Source of the DNA: an uncultured Flavobacteriaceae bacterium
GTDB taxonomy: Bacteria > Bacteroidota > Bacteroidia > Flavobacteriales > Flavobacteriaceae
Direction of reading: 5' to 3'
DNA length: 64,000 bases
Assembly: GCA_947502495.1 (NCBI GenBank)
Contig: CANNAC010000001.1
Coordinates: 62,001-126,000 of the forward strand
The notes under the pieces are model-generated. The model searched no databases and was not told the DNA's origin. It was given only the letters and a program-made list of their open reading frames with translations. The stretch's first letter is position 1; the number at the start of each line of letters is the position of its first letter. Of this stretch, positions 53,577-62,718 are shown one piece after another. The translations under genes were made by a program, and so were the position numbers.

Positions 53577-53671
53577 TTGATTTTACTTACGATGAAGGTG
53601 TTTTGAAATGTTTTGTTGCGCGGTTAAGCAGCGCCTTTAGTAATTAATTATACTGGTTGTTATGCATCGTT

Positions 53672-54988
53672 TTATTTCTTTTCTGTCTTTTTATAAATCC
53701 ACTCCATTAAAAAACAAAACGCAATAATGGCTATCGAAATTATAACGCCAATGGTGTTGGAACTGTATTGCTGATTAATTAAGATAATTGTAGCAATCAT
53801 GCATAAAACAAAACCTACTAATGGTATTATTTTATTACTGCCTGTTTCATTAGATAATCGATACCCAACAAGATTAACTACACCAAAAATGAGTAGAAAG
53901 CCAACGCTACCAGCAGTAGATATGCTTTCTAGTTTAAGCAGGTTTACTAAGATTAACGTCGCTATTGCTGTAATCATTAAACCAATGGGCTGATTCCAAA
54001 GCTTTGCTAAAAAGTGATGTGGTAGTTCATCGTCTTCGGCAATTTCATAATTAACTTTACTTCCTCCGTAAAGAGAAGCGTTAATTGCTGAAAATGTTGA
54101 GATTAATGCAGCAACGGTAATGATAGAAAAACCAATTTTACCCAACATAGGTTTTGCCGCTTCTGCTAAAACATAATCTTGTGCGGTTGCAATTTTTGCA
54201 AATGGAAGCGAGCCAATAGTTACAAAAGCAATAATGATATATAATACAATCACGAAAATCACAGAATAGTAATAGGCTCTTGGTATATTTTTTTCGGGAT
54301 TAATGATATCAGGTGCTGCATTTGCAATAAGTTCAAATCCTTCATAAGCTACAAAAATAACCATACCACCAGCAAATAATTTAATAGGTGCTTCCCATTG
54401 TGAAACGGCGAGTTGGGCTACATTTGGATTACCAATTAAACCATAAGCACCAATGAAAATAAAGGAAATTAAAATAACCAATTTGATAATTACGGCGTAA
54501 GATTCTATTTTACCAACCACAGCAATACTATAATAGTTAATCGCTGTAGCTAAAATAATTATAGCACTTGCATACAGGTGCGAATCTATTGTTTTGTCAT
54601 GGGTTAACTCGAATAAATTAGGAGCATAAGATCCAAATGCCGAAGCGTAAAGGGAAAGCATAATAATATAACTTATCCACAAAAGATTATTAATGCCGCC
54701 ACTAAAGATTGTTTTACCGAAACCTTGGTTTATAAATTTAACAGTTCCTCCTCTGTCGGGATACTTTTTAGAAAGCTTTACATAACTGTAAGAAGTTATT
54801 AATGCTAAAATACCAGCGAATAAAAAAGCTATCGGTGTTCCGCCTTTGGCTAGTGATACTGCAAGTCCGAGTACTGCAAAAATTCCACCACCAACCATTC
54901 CTCCAATTCCGATGGAAATAGCTTCTTTTAAACCTATTTTTTTATTCATAGTATCCGATTTATTTTCTTCCATACTTCTTGTATCCAT
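53672..54988 (-). CDS. APC-family amino acid permease
   Basis: 438 residues with about 12 membrane helices. TM1 GIGGMVGGGIFAVLGLAV carries the glycine-rich unwound substrate site; TM6 FVAYEGFELIANAAPDI and the consensus loop ISTFSAINASLYGGSK (residues start LISTFSA) are typical of the APC superfamily. The start could also be Met6 or Met14. Substrate not inferable. Confidence 0.88.
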   Translation of the reverse strand: MDTRSMEENKSDTMNKKIGLKEAISIGIGGMVGGGIFAVLGLAVSLAKGGTPIAFLFAGILALITSYSYVKLSKKYPDRGGTVKFINQGFGKTIFSGGINNLLWISYIIMLSLYASAFGSYAPNLFELTHDKTIDSHLYASAIIILATAINYYSIAVVGKIESYAVIIKLVILISFIFIGAYGLIGNPNVAQLAVSQWEAPIKLFAGGMVIFVAYEGFELIANAAPDIINPEKNIPRAYYYSVIFVIVLYIIIAFVTIGSLPFAKIATAQDYVLAEAAKPMLGKIGFSIITVAALISTFSAINASLYGGSKVNYEIAEDDELPHHFLAKLWNQPIGLMITAIATLILVNLLKLESISTAGSVGFLLIFGVVNLVGYRLSNETGSNKIIPLVGFVLCMIATIILINQQYSSNTIGVIISIAIIAFCFLMEWIYKKTEKK

Positions 54989-55027
54989 TGATTTGGAACG
55001 TTTTTGTGGATCATTTTTTGTGTGGAC

Positions 55028-55122
55028 CGGAACTAAGTTAACAAAAGAAAACTAAGCATGTGGGGAATTTGTAGGGTTTTCCGAAAAGAAAAGGATATAA
55101 CAATTAATAATGCATGTTGTTG
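55028..55122 (+). repeat. Related island element (variant)
   Basis: CGGAACTAAGTTAACAAAAG, GAAAACTAAGCATG, GGGGAATTTGTAGGGTTTTCC, and CAATTAATAATGCATGTTGTTGG. The order of blocks (ACTAA-TTA-CAAA, central GGAATTT/TTTTCC, CAATTAAT, GTTG) equals element C, but the middle differs. It borders the next small gene. Confidence 0.5.
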
Positions 55123-55135
55123 GCTATAATTAGAC

Positions 55136-55468
55136 TCAAAATGATATTTCCTCTTTTATCTGATTATTTTTACTTTCCGTTTCTAAAGTTTCCTTGAATT
55201 CATTTGAGGAAATCTTTTTTATATGATCTTCATTAAATTCATTCTGGAAAGACATATGTATGAATATACTTAATAAAGTCACTATATTTAGAAAGAATCC
55301 AATCATTAGAAATATCGGCTTTTTACTAATAAAATCCAAAATGAAATTGTCTCCGTAATAATTAATACATTCGATAAAAATGGATAGAAATAAAGCTAAA
55401 ATAATAGCCGCTTTCCCATTTCGTTTAAGATTAATTTTTATTCTGTTTTTATAATATATTTTTCCCAT
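55136..55468 (-). CDS. Small two-helix membrane protein, unknown
   Basis: 110 residues: basic N-terminus (KIYYKNRIKINLKRNGK), two membrane helices (about 19-38 and 46-68), and a charged tail (ETLETESKNNQIKEEISF). The gene begins next to a variant of the island element, which hints at accessory cargo. No family recognised. Confidence 0.55.
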   Translation of the reverse strand: MGKIYYKNRIKINLKRNGKAAIILALFLSIFIECINYYGDNFILDFISKKPIFLMIGFFLNIVTLLSIFIHMSFQNEFNEDHIKKISSNEFKETLETESKNNQIKEEISF

Positions 55469-55610
55469 TCTTATCTTTTTAGGGGTTCATATATTATAAA
55501 CTATTAAATCAAATTATTGTTATTTTCTATTTTTTTAGTAATTATTTCCAACTCCTAATACACCCAATTTAAAGGTTTTAAGAGGTGATAGTTCCTTTTA
55601 AAGATAAAAA

Positions 55611-55636
55611 AAACCGAAATTAAGTTTCGGTTTTTT
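55611..55636. terminator. Bidirectional terminator
   Basis: AAACCGAAA-TTAAG-TTTCGGTTT with A-run before and T-run after; placed after the DUF2807 operon (minus) and on the upstream side of the small membrane protein gene. Confidence 0.8.
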
Positions 55637-55693
55637 ATTAATATTCTCAAAATACATACAGTTTGACATTACTATTCAATCTATAAGTAGTTG

Positions 55694-56542
55694 CTACATT
55701 TCCTTTTTATGCAAAGTAGACGTGTTTTTAAAAGCATTTATTATGATTTTAGGATCTCCATAAAGGTATACATCACTAGTTCCAGAAGTTTCTAAAGTTA
55801 AATCATTTACCACATGTATTGTTGCATCACTAGAATCTTCAATAACAAGGTTGCAGGTATTTACGGTAAGGTTCTTTGCCGAAAAATCGGATGAATTTAT
55901 GGTAGTCAATTTCATGTGTTCTACATCACCTTCCATTTTAGCATAAGCACCTTGGTACATATCTACTTGTAAACTATCTGTTTCTATTAAAGCTTCGGTT
56001 TTACTGCTTTCGTTAAGTTCTATAATCACTTTATCGCTTTCAATATTAAGTTTCGATTTGGAACTGATACCAAAAGTAGATTTGTTGTTGTTTGTAAGCG
56101 TAAAGCTTTTGTTTTTAATGTTTAAAAAGGCTTTGGCATAATCGTTAATTTTTAAGGTTAACGAATCATTTTTTAACGTATTGGCAGCACTTACTTCGGC
56201 ATCCTCATTGACTTCTATATTGCGAAGTGCTTTTGTAATATTTACAACAATTTTTAATCGTTTACTAGATTGAATTTTTGCGGAAGTACTAAAACTTAGC
56301 ACGCTATCTTTTACAGAAAATTGAATAATATCATGTAAGTTTTCGTCGGTTTCAATTTGCACGGAAGCTGCATCGCTTTGGATGAGTTCTATTTCAAATT
56401 TTTCACCAAAAGTAATCGTGTTAAAATCGTCTATAATGGTTTCTATGGTAGTAACATTTTTATTTCCTTTTACTTTTTCTTGAGCAAATCCTGTTCCTAC
56501 AAGCATGGCAATACATAGCGTCAAGAGTCCTTTTTTAAACAT
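55694..56542 (-). CDS. DUF2807 (head GIN domain) protein, degenerate
   Basis: 282 residues with a Sec signal peptide (1-20). The beta-helix repeats follow the usual DUF2807 order (FNTITFGEKFEIELIQSD; VQIETDENLHDIIQF; LRNIEVNEDAEVSA...) but the TSGSD turns of the paralogue are replaced by NDYAKA, NNKSTF, NESSKT, EDSSDAT. Envelope protein of unknown function; last gene of the PadR/PspC operon, with a hairpin between it and its paralogue. Confidence 0.8.
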   Translation of the reverse strand: MFKKGLLTLCIAMLVGTGFAQEKVKGNKNVTTIETIIDDFNTITFGEKFEIELIQSDAASVQIETDENLHDIIQFSVKDSVLSFSTSAKIQSSKRLKIVVNITKALRNIEVNEDAEVSAANTLKNDSLTLKINDYAKAFLNIKNKSFTLTNNNKSTFGISSKSKLNIESDKVIIELNESSKTEALIETDSLQVDMYQGAYAKMEGDVEHMKLTTINSSDFSAKNLTVNTCNLVIEDSSDATIHVVNDLTLETSGTSDVYLYGDPKIIINAFKNTSTLHKKEM

Positions 56543-56581
56543 TTATTTAGTAGTTAATTATTGTATATACAAATATATGCA

Positions 56582-56622
56582 AAAACCATCCCAAACTTGA
56601 TTGTCAAGTCTAAAATGGTTTT
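56582..56622 (-). terminator. Hairpin between the two DUF2807 genes
   Basis: AAAACCAT pairs with ATGGTTTT (56615-56622), and inside ACTTGA pairs with TCAAGT around TTG. On the minus strand it is followed by a T-run, so it may partly end the upstream transcript. Confidence 0.6.
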
Positions 56623-56664
56623 ATTTTGGTGCTAAAAACGTATTAGCAAAAACTGGTTGGTTGG

Positions 56665-57393
56665 TTATTGTTTATTAATACTACCCGAAACACCATCGCT
56701 TTTTTCTATAAATTCTGGATTGCCATAATAGGTAATATCGCCACCGCTAGAGGCTTTAGCGTATAATTCCTTTTGTGTGTTCACTTTTATTCCTGCGCCA
56801 CTTGTTGCTTTTACATGCGATGCGTTGGTTTTTAAATTTTGTGCTTCAATATCGCTTCCGCTAGTGGCATGCGCAGTTAGCGAATTTGCTTTTCCTCTTA
56901 ATACTAAGTCGCTTCCGCTTGTTGATTTACATTCTAAGGTTTCTACATGAATATCTAAATCCATATCACTTCCACTTGTGGTGTTCAGTTCTAAATGATT
57001 TGCAGTAATAGTATTTATCGAATATACATCGCTTCCGCTGGTCGCTGTAATACTAGAAATATCTTTAAAGGATAGCATTATTTTTTTGGATGCTGCGTTA
57101 CCTATGTTTTTATCTGCATAAATTCTTAAGGTACCATTTTCAACTTCCGTAAAAATAAGCTCATGAAGGTTTTGATCTGCTTCTACAGTTAATTTAGTGC
57201 TTTCGCCTTGGGTTAAATAAAGATCTAAACCATGACTTACTTTAATAGCGGTAAAAGTACCTTCTATATTTCTGTTTTCTGTGGATACATTTCCTGTTCC
57301 TTTAACGCCGTTGTTAAAATTAACATCAAAATTACAAGACATAAATAACAAGCTCATTAGCATTGTTATAATGATTTTGGTTAGTGTGGTCAT
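56665..57393 (-). CDS. DUF2807 (head GIN domain) lipoprotein with TSGSD repeats
   Basis: 242 residues, lipobox LFMSC (Cys20). After an N-terminal VKGTGNVSTENRNIEGTFTAIKVSHGLDLYLTQG block, six consecutive about-20-residue units end in a conserved turn: TSGSDVYS, TSGSDMDL, TSGSDLVL, TSGSDIEA, TSGAGIKV, SSGGDITY. This is the parallel beta-helix expected for DUF2807. Located at the cell envelope; binding partner unknown. Confidence 0.88.
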   Translation of the reverse strand: MTTLTKIIITMLMSLLFMSCNFDVNFNNGVKGTGNVSTENRNIEGTFTAIKVSHGLDLYLTQGESTKLTVEADQNLHELIFTEVENGTLRIYADKNIGNAASKKIMLSFKDISSITATSGSDVYSINTITANHLELNTTSGSDMDLDIHVETLECKSTSGSDLVLRGKANSLTAHATSGSDIEAQNLKTNASHVKATSGAGIKVNTQKELYAKASSGGDITYYGNPEFIEKSDGVSGSINKQ

Positions 57394-57506
57394 AATAGTT
57401 CGTTTTTTGATTGATTAAATAATACTTCAAATATTATATTTTTTGTTAGTGATTAATAACTTAAATATCTGAATTGTTGCTTTTTATAGATGAATTGTTT
57501 TTATAA

Positions 57507-58007
57507 TTACATTTTATGATCGTAGCTTAATACTCTTTTTATTTTCCAACCAAGTTCGTCTTTAATCCATACATGAGTGAACTTAGCAATACTACCTTTG
57601 CTTTCAGGGTTTCCATTTACAGATTCAAAAAATTTATGTTCTCCCTTTTGAATAGCGCCATAAAGTGCTCCGTTGTTATAAAGCGGAAACACTTCTAAAC
57701 TACCTGCAACAAGTTCACGTCTAGATTTTGTTGGATTTGAAACACTGCAAAGACCGTTGGTAATGCCTTTCATAAATGCGTCTTTAGACTCCATTAGACC
57801 CGATTTGTCATGATAAAATTCAAAGTCTTCTGCAATTAATTTTTCAAACGGACTTATGTCACATTGATTGAATCCTACGTTGAATAGTAAGCTATCGTTT
57901 GTTTTTAGTGTCAAGAAAAGCTCTGATGTTTCTGGTACTTGCGCCTTAGTTTGCAAGAAAAAGAATAACAAGTACATGAATACAATTATTTTATTATACG
58001 GTTTCAT
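57507..58007 (-). CDS. DUF4440 / nuclear transport factor 2-like secreted protein
   Basis: 166 residues with a signal peptide (1-22, KIIVFMYLLFFFLQTKAQ). The SnoaL/NTF2-like cone fold is suggested by LTLKTNDSLLFNVGFNQCDISPFEKLIAEDFEFYHDKSGLMESKDAFMKGI and the final FTHVWIKDELGWKIKRVLSYDH. Probably periplasmic ligand binding; no catalytic residues assigned. It lies 1 bp from the PspC gene stop. Confidence 0.82.
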   Translation of the reverse strand: MKPYNKIIVFMYLLFFFLQTKAQVPETSELFLTLKTNDSLLFNVGFNQCDISPFEKLIAEDFEFYHDKSGLMESKDAFMKGITNGLCSVSNPTKSRRELVAGSLEVFPLYNNGALYGAIQKGEHKFFESVNGNPESKGSIAKFTHVWIKDELGWKIKRVLSYDHKM

Positions 58008-58008
58008 A

Positions 58009-59820
58009 TTAATTGTCGTCTGAGTTTATTTGAATCCCATCTTCATCTATATGTACTTTTACGTCATTGGTATTTCCTCGAACACCATTTTCGTCGATTT
58101 TTAGATTAGAATCCTTCGTTTTGATTTCTAGACCATCGTTATTAATATTAATACTTCCTTCGTCATCATTAACATTTATTTTGATTTTATAGTCTTTTTC
58201 GTCTTCCTCTTCGTCGTCTTGCGGACAATCTAAACAGGTTGCTTCGTCTGTAGTTATTTTAAAATAATGTCCAGCATCTCTATACGTAACCAAGTTGTTG
58301 TTAGATGTGTAATAATTTAAAACAGACCTTGTATTCTTGTTTAATTTGAGAACCGTTCCTTCTGGTATATATAAGGTTAGATTAACCTCTTGATCGCTAA
58401 ATTTGTTTTTTGCATCGGTTGTTAAATACTTATTTAATTGAAAGGTATTGTTAACTAGTGCATACTCATAATTTATGTTTTCGGCACGTTCTTTAGCGGT
58501 TTGAAAACTTCTACCATCTGCATTTTTTTCCACATGTAAAGTGGCTATAGAATCTTCAGTAGATCTAATAGTTAGTCTAATGTCTGAAGAATAGATGGTT
58601 TTTTCATCATTATCTCCGTAGGCTAAGTAAAAAGAATTTCCACTTTTATGCATACTTTTATTGTACGCATTGTTGTCCATCATTTTAATAGTTAAGGTAT
58701 CCTTTGCGATGATGTTATATACTTCTTTTTCGTTCACTGCAGCATCAAATGCATGTTCTGTAGCTTGTGTCACACCAATAACAACTAATCCAATTAGCGC
58801 CATTAACCATAAACCTAGTAACGAGAATTTTGCAATATTACCAATAGATCTCAGGTTGTTAATCAGAATTTTTAAGCCTAGATAGAAGACGAAGAAAAAC
58901 GGAATTCCAATGGCGAATAAAGCCAAAAGCGAAACGAGCCAAACTGGAGTTCCTGCAGCATTTGCAGTATCTACAATATCAAATCCAGGAACGTTTATCG
59001 CATCCGAAATACCAACGGTAAACATACCTATTATTAATCCGATTAATGCCGAAGCACCAATGATGATAAGAATAATCCCTATGAATTTTGCGGCTACTTT
59101 TAAGAAAAACATAAAAATAGCTCCAATAGTGTCAAAGAACGAAGTGGATGTCGATTTTAAGGAGTTACTTTTTTTTTTAAAGTCTATATTTTTCGCAGCA
59201 TCACTAACCGAATCGGAGACGTTTTTTGCAACATCGGAAACCGTAGAAATACCATCCTTAATTTTCTTTTCAATATTACTAATGTTAACAGGTTCGCCTT
59301 TCATCATTAGTTTGTCACTTGTAGTAACAGCTTCTGGAAGTAAAATCCATAATAAGATGTATAATAAAACTCCTGTTCCTGCACCAAATATTAATAGAAT
59401 CCATATTAAACGAATCCAAATAGCGTCGATACCAAAATAATGAGATAATCCAGCCGAAACACCACCAACATAAGAGTTGTCTGTATCTCTAAAAAGCTTT
59501 CTAGTAGCGGTTCTTTCGTTAGAATATTGCTTTGGTTCATCTTCAAAGATTTCATCGTCTACAATGTAATCTTCTGGTTGTCCCATGATAGTAATTACAT
59601 CATCTACTTCTTTAATACCAATAACTTGCTTGTCGTGTTTTACACGCTCGTTAAAAAGTTCTGCGATTCTTGCTTCAATATCTGAAATGATTTCAGAACG
59701 ACCTTGAGAGTCTGTAAACGAACGTTTAATAGCCTCCAGATAGCGCTGTAATTTTGTATATGCATCTTCATCAATATGAAAAAATATACCTGCTAAATTT
59801 ATGTTGACTGTTTTATTCAT
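58009..59820 (-). CDS. PspC-domain envelope-stress protein
   Basis: 603 residues. The N-terminus (NKTVNINLAGIFFHIDEDAYTKLQRYLEAI) is a common flavobacterial cap, followed by the PspC helix pair at about 105-165 (RKLFRDTDNSYVGGVSAGLSHYFGIDAIWIRLIWILLIF). Then further membrane helices (about 235-355) and an extracytoplasmic beta-rich tail with acidic repeats (IKINVNDDEGSININ...). PspC proteins sense membrane stress. Its start overlaps PadR by 8 bp. Confidence 0.87.
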   Translation of the reverse strand: MNKTVNINLAGIFFHIDEDAYTKLQRYLEAIKRSFTDSQGRSEIISDIEARIAELFNERVKHDKQVIGIKEVDDVITIMGQPEDYIVDDEIFEDEPKQYSNERTATRKLFRDTDNSYVGGVSAGLSHYFGIDAIWIRLIWILLIFGAGTGVLLYILLWILLPEAVTTSDKLMMKGEPVNISNIEKKIKDGISTVSDVAKNVSDSVSDAAKNIDFKKKSNSLKSTSTSFFDTIGAIFMFFLKVAAKFIGIILIIIGASALIGLIIGMFTVGISDAINVPGFDIVDTANAAGTPVWLVSLLALFAIGIPFFFVFYLGLKILINNLRSIGNIAKFSLLGLWLMALIGLVVIGVTQATEHAFDAAVNEKEVYNIIAKDTLTIKMMDNNAYNKSMHKSGNSFYLAYGDNDEKTIYSSDIRLTIRSTEDSIATLHVEKNADGRSFQTAKERAENINYEYALVNNTFQLNKYLTTDAKNKFSDQEVNLTLYIPEGTVLKLNKNTRSVLNYYTSNNNLVTYRDAGHYFKITTDEATCLDCPQDDEEEDEKDYKIKINVNDDEGSININNDGLEIKTKDSNLKIDENGVRGNTNDVKVHIDEDGIQINSDDN

Positions 59821-60157
59821 TTTTCGTTGTTTTTTGTCTGGTTACTATATTCACTGCGTTTTGTAATTCGTTCCAAGTAGTGGTTAATTCTTTAAGAAAA
59901 AGTTTTCCTGTTTCTGTTAAACCATAATACTTTCTTGGCGGTCCTGAGGTAGATTCTTCCCATCTGTAATTGAGAAGTCCTGCGTTTTTTAATCTAGTAA
60001 GTAATGGGTAAATGGTTCCTTCTACTACTAGCAATTTAGCGTCTTTTAGTGTGCCTAAAATTTCTGCTACATAGGCATCTTCATCTTTTAAGACAGAGAG
60101 TATGCAGTATTCTAGAACACCTTTTCGCATTTGTGCTTTTGTGTTTTCTATCTTCAT
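59813..60157 (-). CDS. PadR-family transcriptional regulator
   Basis: 114 residues with the PadR winged helix: QMRKGVLEYCILSVLKDEDAYVAEILGTL, VEGTIYPLLTRLKNAGLLNYRWEESTSGPPRKYYGLTETGK. Likely autoregulates and controls the operon PadR-PspC-DUF4440-DUF2807. Small, with only a short C-terminal helix, as in PadR subfamily 2. Confidence 0.9.
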   Translation of the reverse strand: MKIENTKAQMRKGVLEYCILSVLKDEDAYVAEILGTLKDAKLLVVEGTIYPLLTRLKNAGLLNYRWEESTSGPPRKYYGLTETGKLFLKELTTTWNELQNAVNIVTRQKTTKNE

Positions 60158-60253
60158 AGTTTCCTTTTAATTTTGTTATAACTGTTCATTTTTTGATGGA
60201 TGTGATGGTTGATTTGTAATTATGTAAATAACGAGTGATTAGTTCGTGTGAAA

Positions 60254-60700
60254 TTATTTTAAAAAGTGGATAGTTAAAGGGTATTTAAACAATTCGCCAT
60301 CTCTTGCTGTTAAACTTGCTTTGATTATAAAAACAAGTTCTAATAGGAAAGCTATAATTGCTAATCCTGCAAAAGCACCTCCTATATATAATAGCGGAGA
60401 AGGTTTGTCTAAATTGATGCTAATGTTTTCAAAAGCATTAATATCTATAAAGTCGATTTGCTTAAAAATATTAAAGATGAAAAACGGAACCGTTAACAAT
60501 CCTATTATAATACTATATAGTAAAATACTAATCTGAAAATTAATCGCTTGCTTACCATGTGCGTCTACAAATTCCGATTTATCCTTATTCGCAACCCAAA
60601 GTATTATCGGACCAATAAAATTACCTAATGGAATTATAAACCTAGAAAAGGTAGATAAATGGATAAAAGTTGCAATGTTTTTTTGATGGTTATTTGCCAT
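60254..60700 (-). CDS. DUF4870 domain membrane protein
   Basis: 148 residues: N-terminal helix pair with HLSTFSRFIIPLGNFIGPIILWVANKDKSEFVDAHGKQAINFQ, the DUF4870 hallmark, and two further membrane helices (about 48-70 and 105-128). Usually found beside PspC/PadR genes. Unknown biochemical role. Confidence 0.85.
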   Translation of the reverse strand: MANNHQKNIATFIHLSTFSRFIIPLGNFIGPIILWVANKDKSEFVDAHGKQAINFQISILLYSIIIGLLTVPFFIFNIFKQIDFIDINAFENISINLDKPSPLLYIGGAFAGLAIIAFLLELVFIIKASLTARDGELFKYPLTIHFLK

Positions 60701-60796
60701 GATATAAAAGTATATAATAGTTTCTTATACAAATATATGTCTTTAAAAAGGTATTATGTTACGCATAGTACTAAAAATTAACAAAATTTTAACAAA

Positions 60797-60826
60797 TTGG
60801 ATTGTCATTTTTTTTCGATATTTTTG
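60797..60826 (+). promoter_or_regulatory. Promoter of DUF4442 gene
   Basis: TTG (60797-60799), 19 bp, TATTTTTG (60819-60826), then 17 bp to the ATG at 60844. It covers the first codons of the longer ORF, so the start is 60844. Confidence 0.7.
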
Positions 60827-60843
60827 AGGAAACTAAGATAAAA

Positions 60844-61302
60844 ATGAAGCTAACACCAGGAAAGATAAATACGTTCAACCTACTTAAACTACCTTCTGTT
60901 TTTTTTACAGGAATTCGTGTAAAAACTATTGATGACAGGTCTTGTACCGTATCTGTTAAACATAGATGGATCAATCAAAATCCTTTTAAATCGTTGTTTT
61001 GGGCTGTGCAAGGTATGGCTGCCGAGTTAACAACAGGGGCTTTAATGATGTCGAAGATTCAAGACAGCGGAAAAAATATTTCGATGCTTGTTACAACTAA
61101 TAATGCAACTTTTACAAAAAAAGCAACGGGCAGAATCACCTTTACTTGCGCCGATGGTAATAAAATTGATGCTGCAATGGTTAAAGCTATAGAAACTGGA
61201 GAAGGGCAAACCATCTGGATGCAGTCTATAGGTACAAATACCGATGGCGTAGTCGTTTCTACGTTTAATTTTGAATGGTCTATTAAAGTGAAAAAGAAGT
61301 AA
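60844..61302 (+). CDS. DUF4442 hot-dog-fold (thioesterase-like) protein
   Basis: 152 residues starting MKLTPGKINTFNLLKLPSVFF. The hot-dog fold is suggested by VSVKHRWINQNPFKSLFWAVQGMAAELTTGALMM and ATFTKKATGRITFTCADG. These are close to PaaI-type thioesterases, but the usual catalytic Asp/Glu is not certain. The promoter lies across the upstream ATG, which decides the start. Confidence 0.8.
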   Translation: MKLTPGKINTFNLLKLPSVFFTGIRVKTIDDRSCTVSVKHRWINQNPFKSLFWAVQGMAAELTTGALMMSKIQDSGKNISMLVTTNNATFTKKATGRITFTCADGNKIDAAMVKAIETGEGQTIWMQSIGTNTDGVVVSTFNFEWSIKVKKK

Positions 61303-61374
61303 ACAGTATACAGTATTCAGATTATTATACTTACGCTCACTGAGAAAATGGTAGACAATTAAACCTTTGTGAAT

Positions 61375-61405
61375 CTCTGTGTAAGCTCTGAGTACCTCTG
61401 TGTAA
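61375..61405. repeat. Short CTCTGTGTAA direct repeats
   Basis: CTCTGTGTAA at 61375-61384 and 61396-61405, 21 bp apart, with CTCTGAGTA between them. Similar words are common in flavobacterial intergenic regions. The 185-bp gap before the AIM24 gene holds nothing else I can name. Confidence 0.4.
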
Positions 61406-61487
61406 CAAACTTTTTACATGTGAAATTTTGTAACAAAACGAAACGAACAACAACTCATAGACATTATTAATACATAAACTTATAAAA

Positions 61488-62288
61488 ATGACAGCACACG
61501 AAATAGATTACCGAATTTACGGAGAAGAAATGCAATATGTGGAGATTGAATTAGATCCTCAAGAAGGCGTAGTGGCAGAATCCGGGAGTTTTATGATGAT
61601 GGATGATGGCATTAAAATGGAAACCATTTTTGGTGATGGTTCTCAAAAAGACACCGGATTTCTTGGTAAAATTTTAGGAGCAGGAAAACGTATTCTTACA
61701 GGTGAAAGTTTGTTTATGACCGCCTTTTATAATGATTTAACTGGTAAGCGTAACGTGAGTTTTGCATCTCCGTATCCTGGAAAAATAATACCTATAGATT
61801 TAACTGAGTTTGGCGGAAAGTTTATTTGTCAGAAAGATGCCTTTTTATGCGCAGCTAAAGGTGTTAGTATAGGAGTGGAGTTTTCTAAAAAACTAGGAAG
61901 AGGATTATTTGGTGGTGAAGGTTTTATTATGCAAAAACTAGAAGGTGATGGTATGGCATTCGTGCATGCTGGAGGTACCATGGCTAGAAAAGAATTAAAA
62001 GCAGGACAAACCTTACGAGTAGATACGGGTTGTATTGTTGGTTTTGACCAAACCGTAAATTATGATATTGAGTTTGTTGGCGGTATAAAAAATACGGTCT
62101 TTGGTGGTGAAGGTTTGTTCTTTGCAAAACTAGAAGGCCCAGGAACCGTATTTGTACAATCTTTGCCTTTTAGCAGATTAGCCGGAAGAGTTTTAGCTAC
62201 GGCACCACGATCTGGAGGTGCTAGTAAAGGAGAAGGTAGTATTCTTGGGGGGATTGGAGATCTTTTAGATGGCGATAATAGGTTTTAG
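61488..62288 (+). CDS. AIM24-like (TIGR00266 family) protein
   Basis: 266 residues of the AIM24 fold: EIELDPQEGVVAESGSFMMMDDGIKMET, FGDGSQKDTG, GRGLFGGEGFIMQKLEGDGMAFVHAGGTM, and FGGEGLFFAKLEGPGTVFVQSLPFSRLAGRV. Two related beta-rich halves. No enzymatic activity known; often membrane-associated. Gly-rich tail. Confidence 0.88.
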   Translation: MTAHEIDYRIYGEEMQYVEIELDPQEGVVAESGSFMMMDDGIKMETIFGDGSQKDTGFLGKILGAGKRILTGESLFMTAFYNDLTGKRNVSFASPYPGKIIPIDLTEFGGKFICQKDAFLCAAKGVSIGVEFSKKLGRGLFGGEGFIMQKLEGDGMAFVHAGGTMARKELKAGQTLRVDTGCIVGFDQTVNYDIEFVGGIKNTVFGGEGLFFAKLEGPGTVFVQSLPFSRLAGRVLATAPRSGGASKGEGSILGGIGDLLDGDNRF

Positions 62289-62425
62289 TTAATAAAGATT
62301 CTGTGTTAAAGTTTTGTTTAAATAGAAATGCAATGCACTTTTTTTACTATATTTAATCAAAATAAAAATATATACAGCCTATAGAACATTTCTACTTTTT
62401 ATTTACAACTAAACCTAATTAAATT

Positions 62426-62623
62426 ATGGCAAGAGCAATGTTTGAGTACACTAAAACGGTACTTAATAAAGTAAGTTTTGATGCTAGTTTGTTTTGTAAA
62501 GAAGTGCAAAAAGCTATTAATAGATTATTACCTTATGAAATTGAGGAACTTAAAATATTTATAGAATCACTTGTAAAGCAAAACCCAGAGCTAAATCAAT
62601 GTTTGATATATTTAAAACCATAA
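62426..62623 (+). CDS. Small helical protein, unknown
   Basis: 65 residues: FEYTKTVLNKVSFDASLFCKEVQKAINRLLPYEIEELKIFIESLVKQNPELNQCLIYL. Two to three helices, one Cys in each half. Followed by a strong terminator, so expressed as a single gene. I recognise it only as a conserved flavobacterial type. Confidence 0.7.
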   Translation: MARAMFEYTKTVLNKVSFDASLFCKEVQKAINRLLPYEIEELKIFIESLVKQNPELNQCLIYLKP

Positions 62624-62628
62624 AAAAA

Positions 62629-62655
62629 AGCGACATACATGTCGCTTTTTTTTTT
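62629..62655. terminator. Terminator after the small helical protein
   Basis: AGCGACAT and ATGTCGCT pair, with A-run before and nine or more T after. Confidence 0.85.
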
Positions 62656-62696
62656 GTTTTTAACAGCAAGTTTATTATAATTCTAGTCTAAATAAA

Positions 62697-62704
62697 TATA
62701 TTTG
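62697..62704 (+). promoter_or_regulatory. -7 box before the CNGKC protein
   Basis: TATATTTG matches TAnnTTTG. It places the transcription start near 62710, just before the CTG codon at 62719. Confidence 0.45.
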
Positions 62705-62718
62705 CTAAAATTTTTATT

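Noticed and set aside
53577-53671. Possible further copy of the island element
   Set aside because: Only the outer blocks (GTTGCGCGGTTAAG, AGTAATTAATTATAC, GGTTGTTATG) resemble element C and the central hairpin is missing; could be chance.
58910-59440. 176-residue ORF on the plus strand
   Set aside because: It lies wholly antisense inside the PspC gene, has no start context, and its low-complexity Ala/Ile/Pro composition is the shadow of membrane helices on the other strand.
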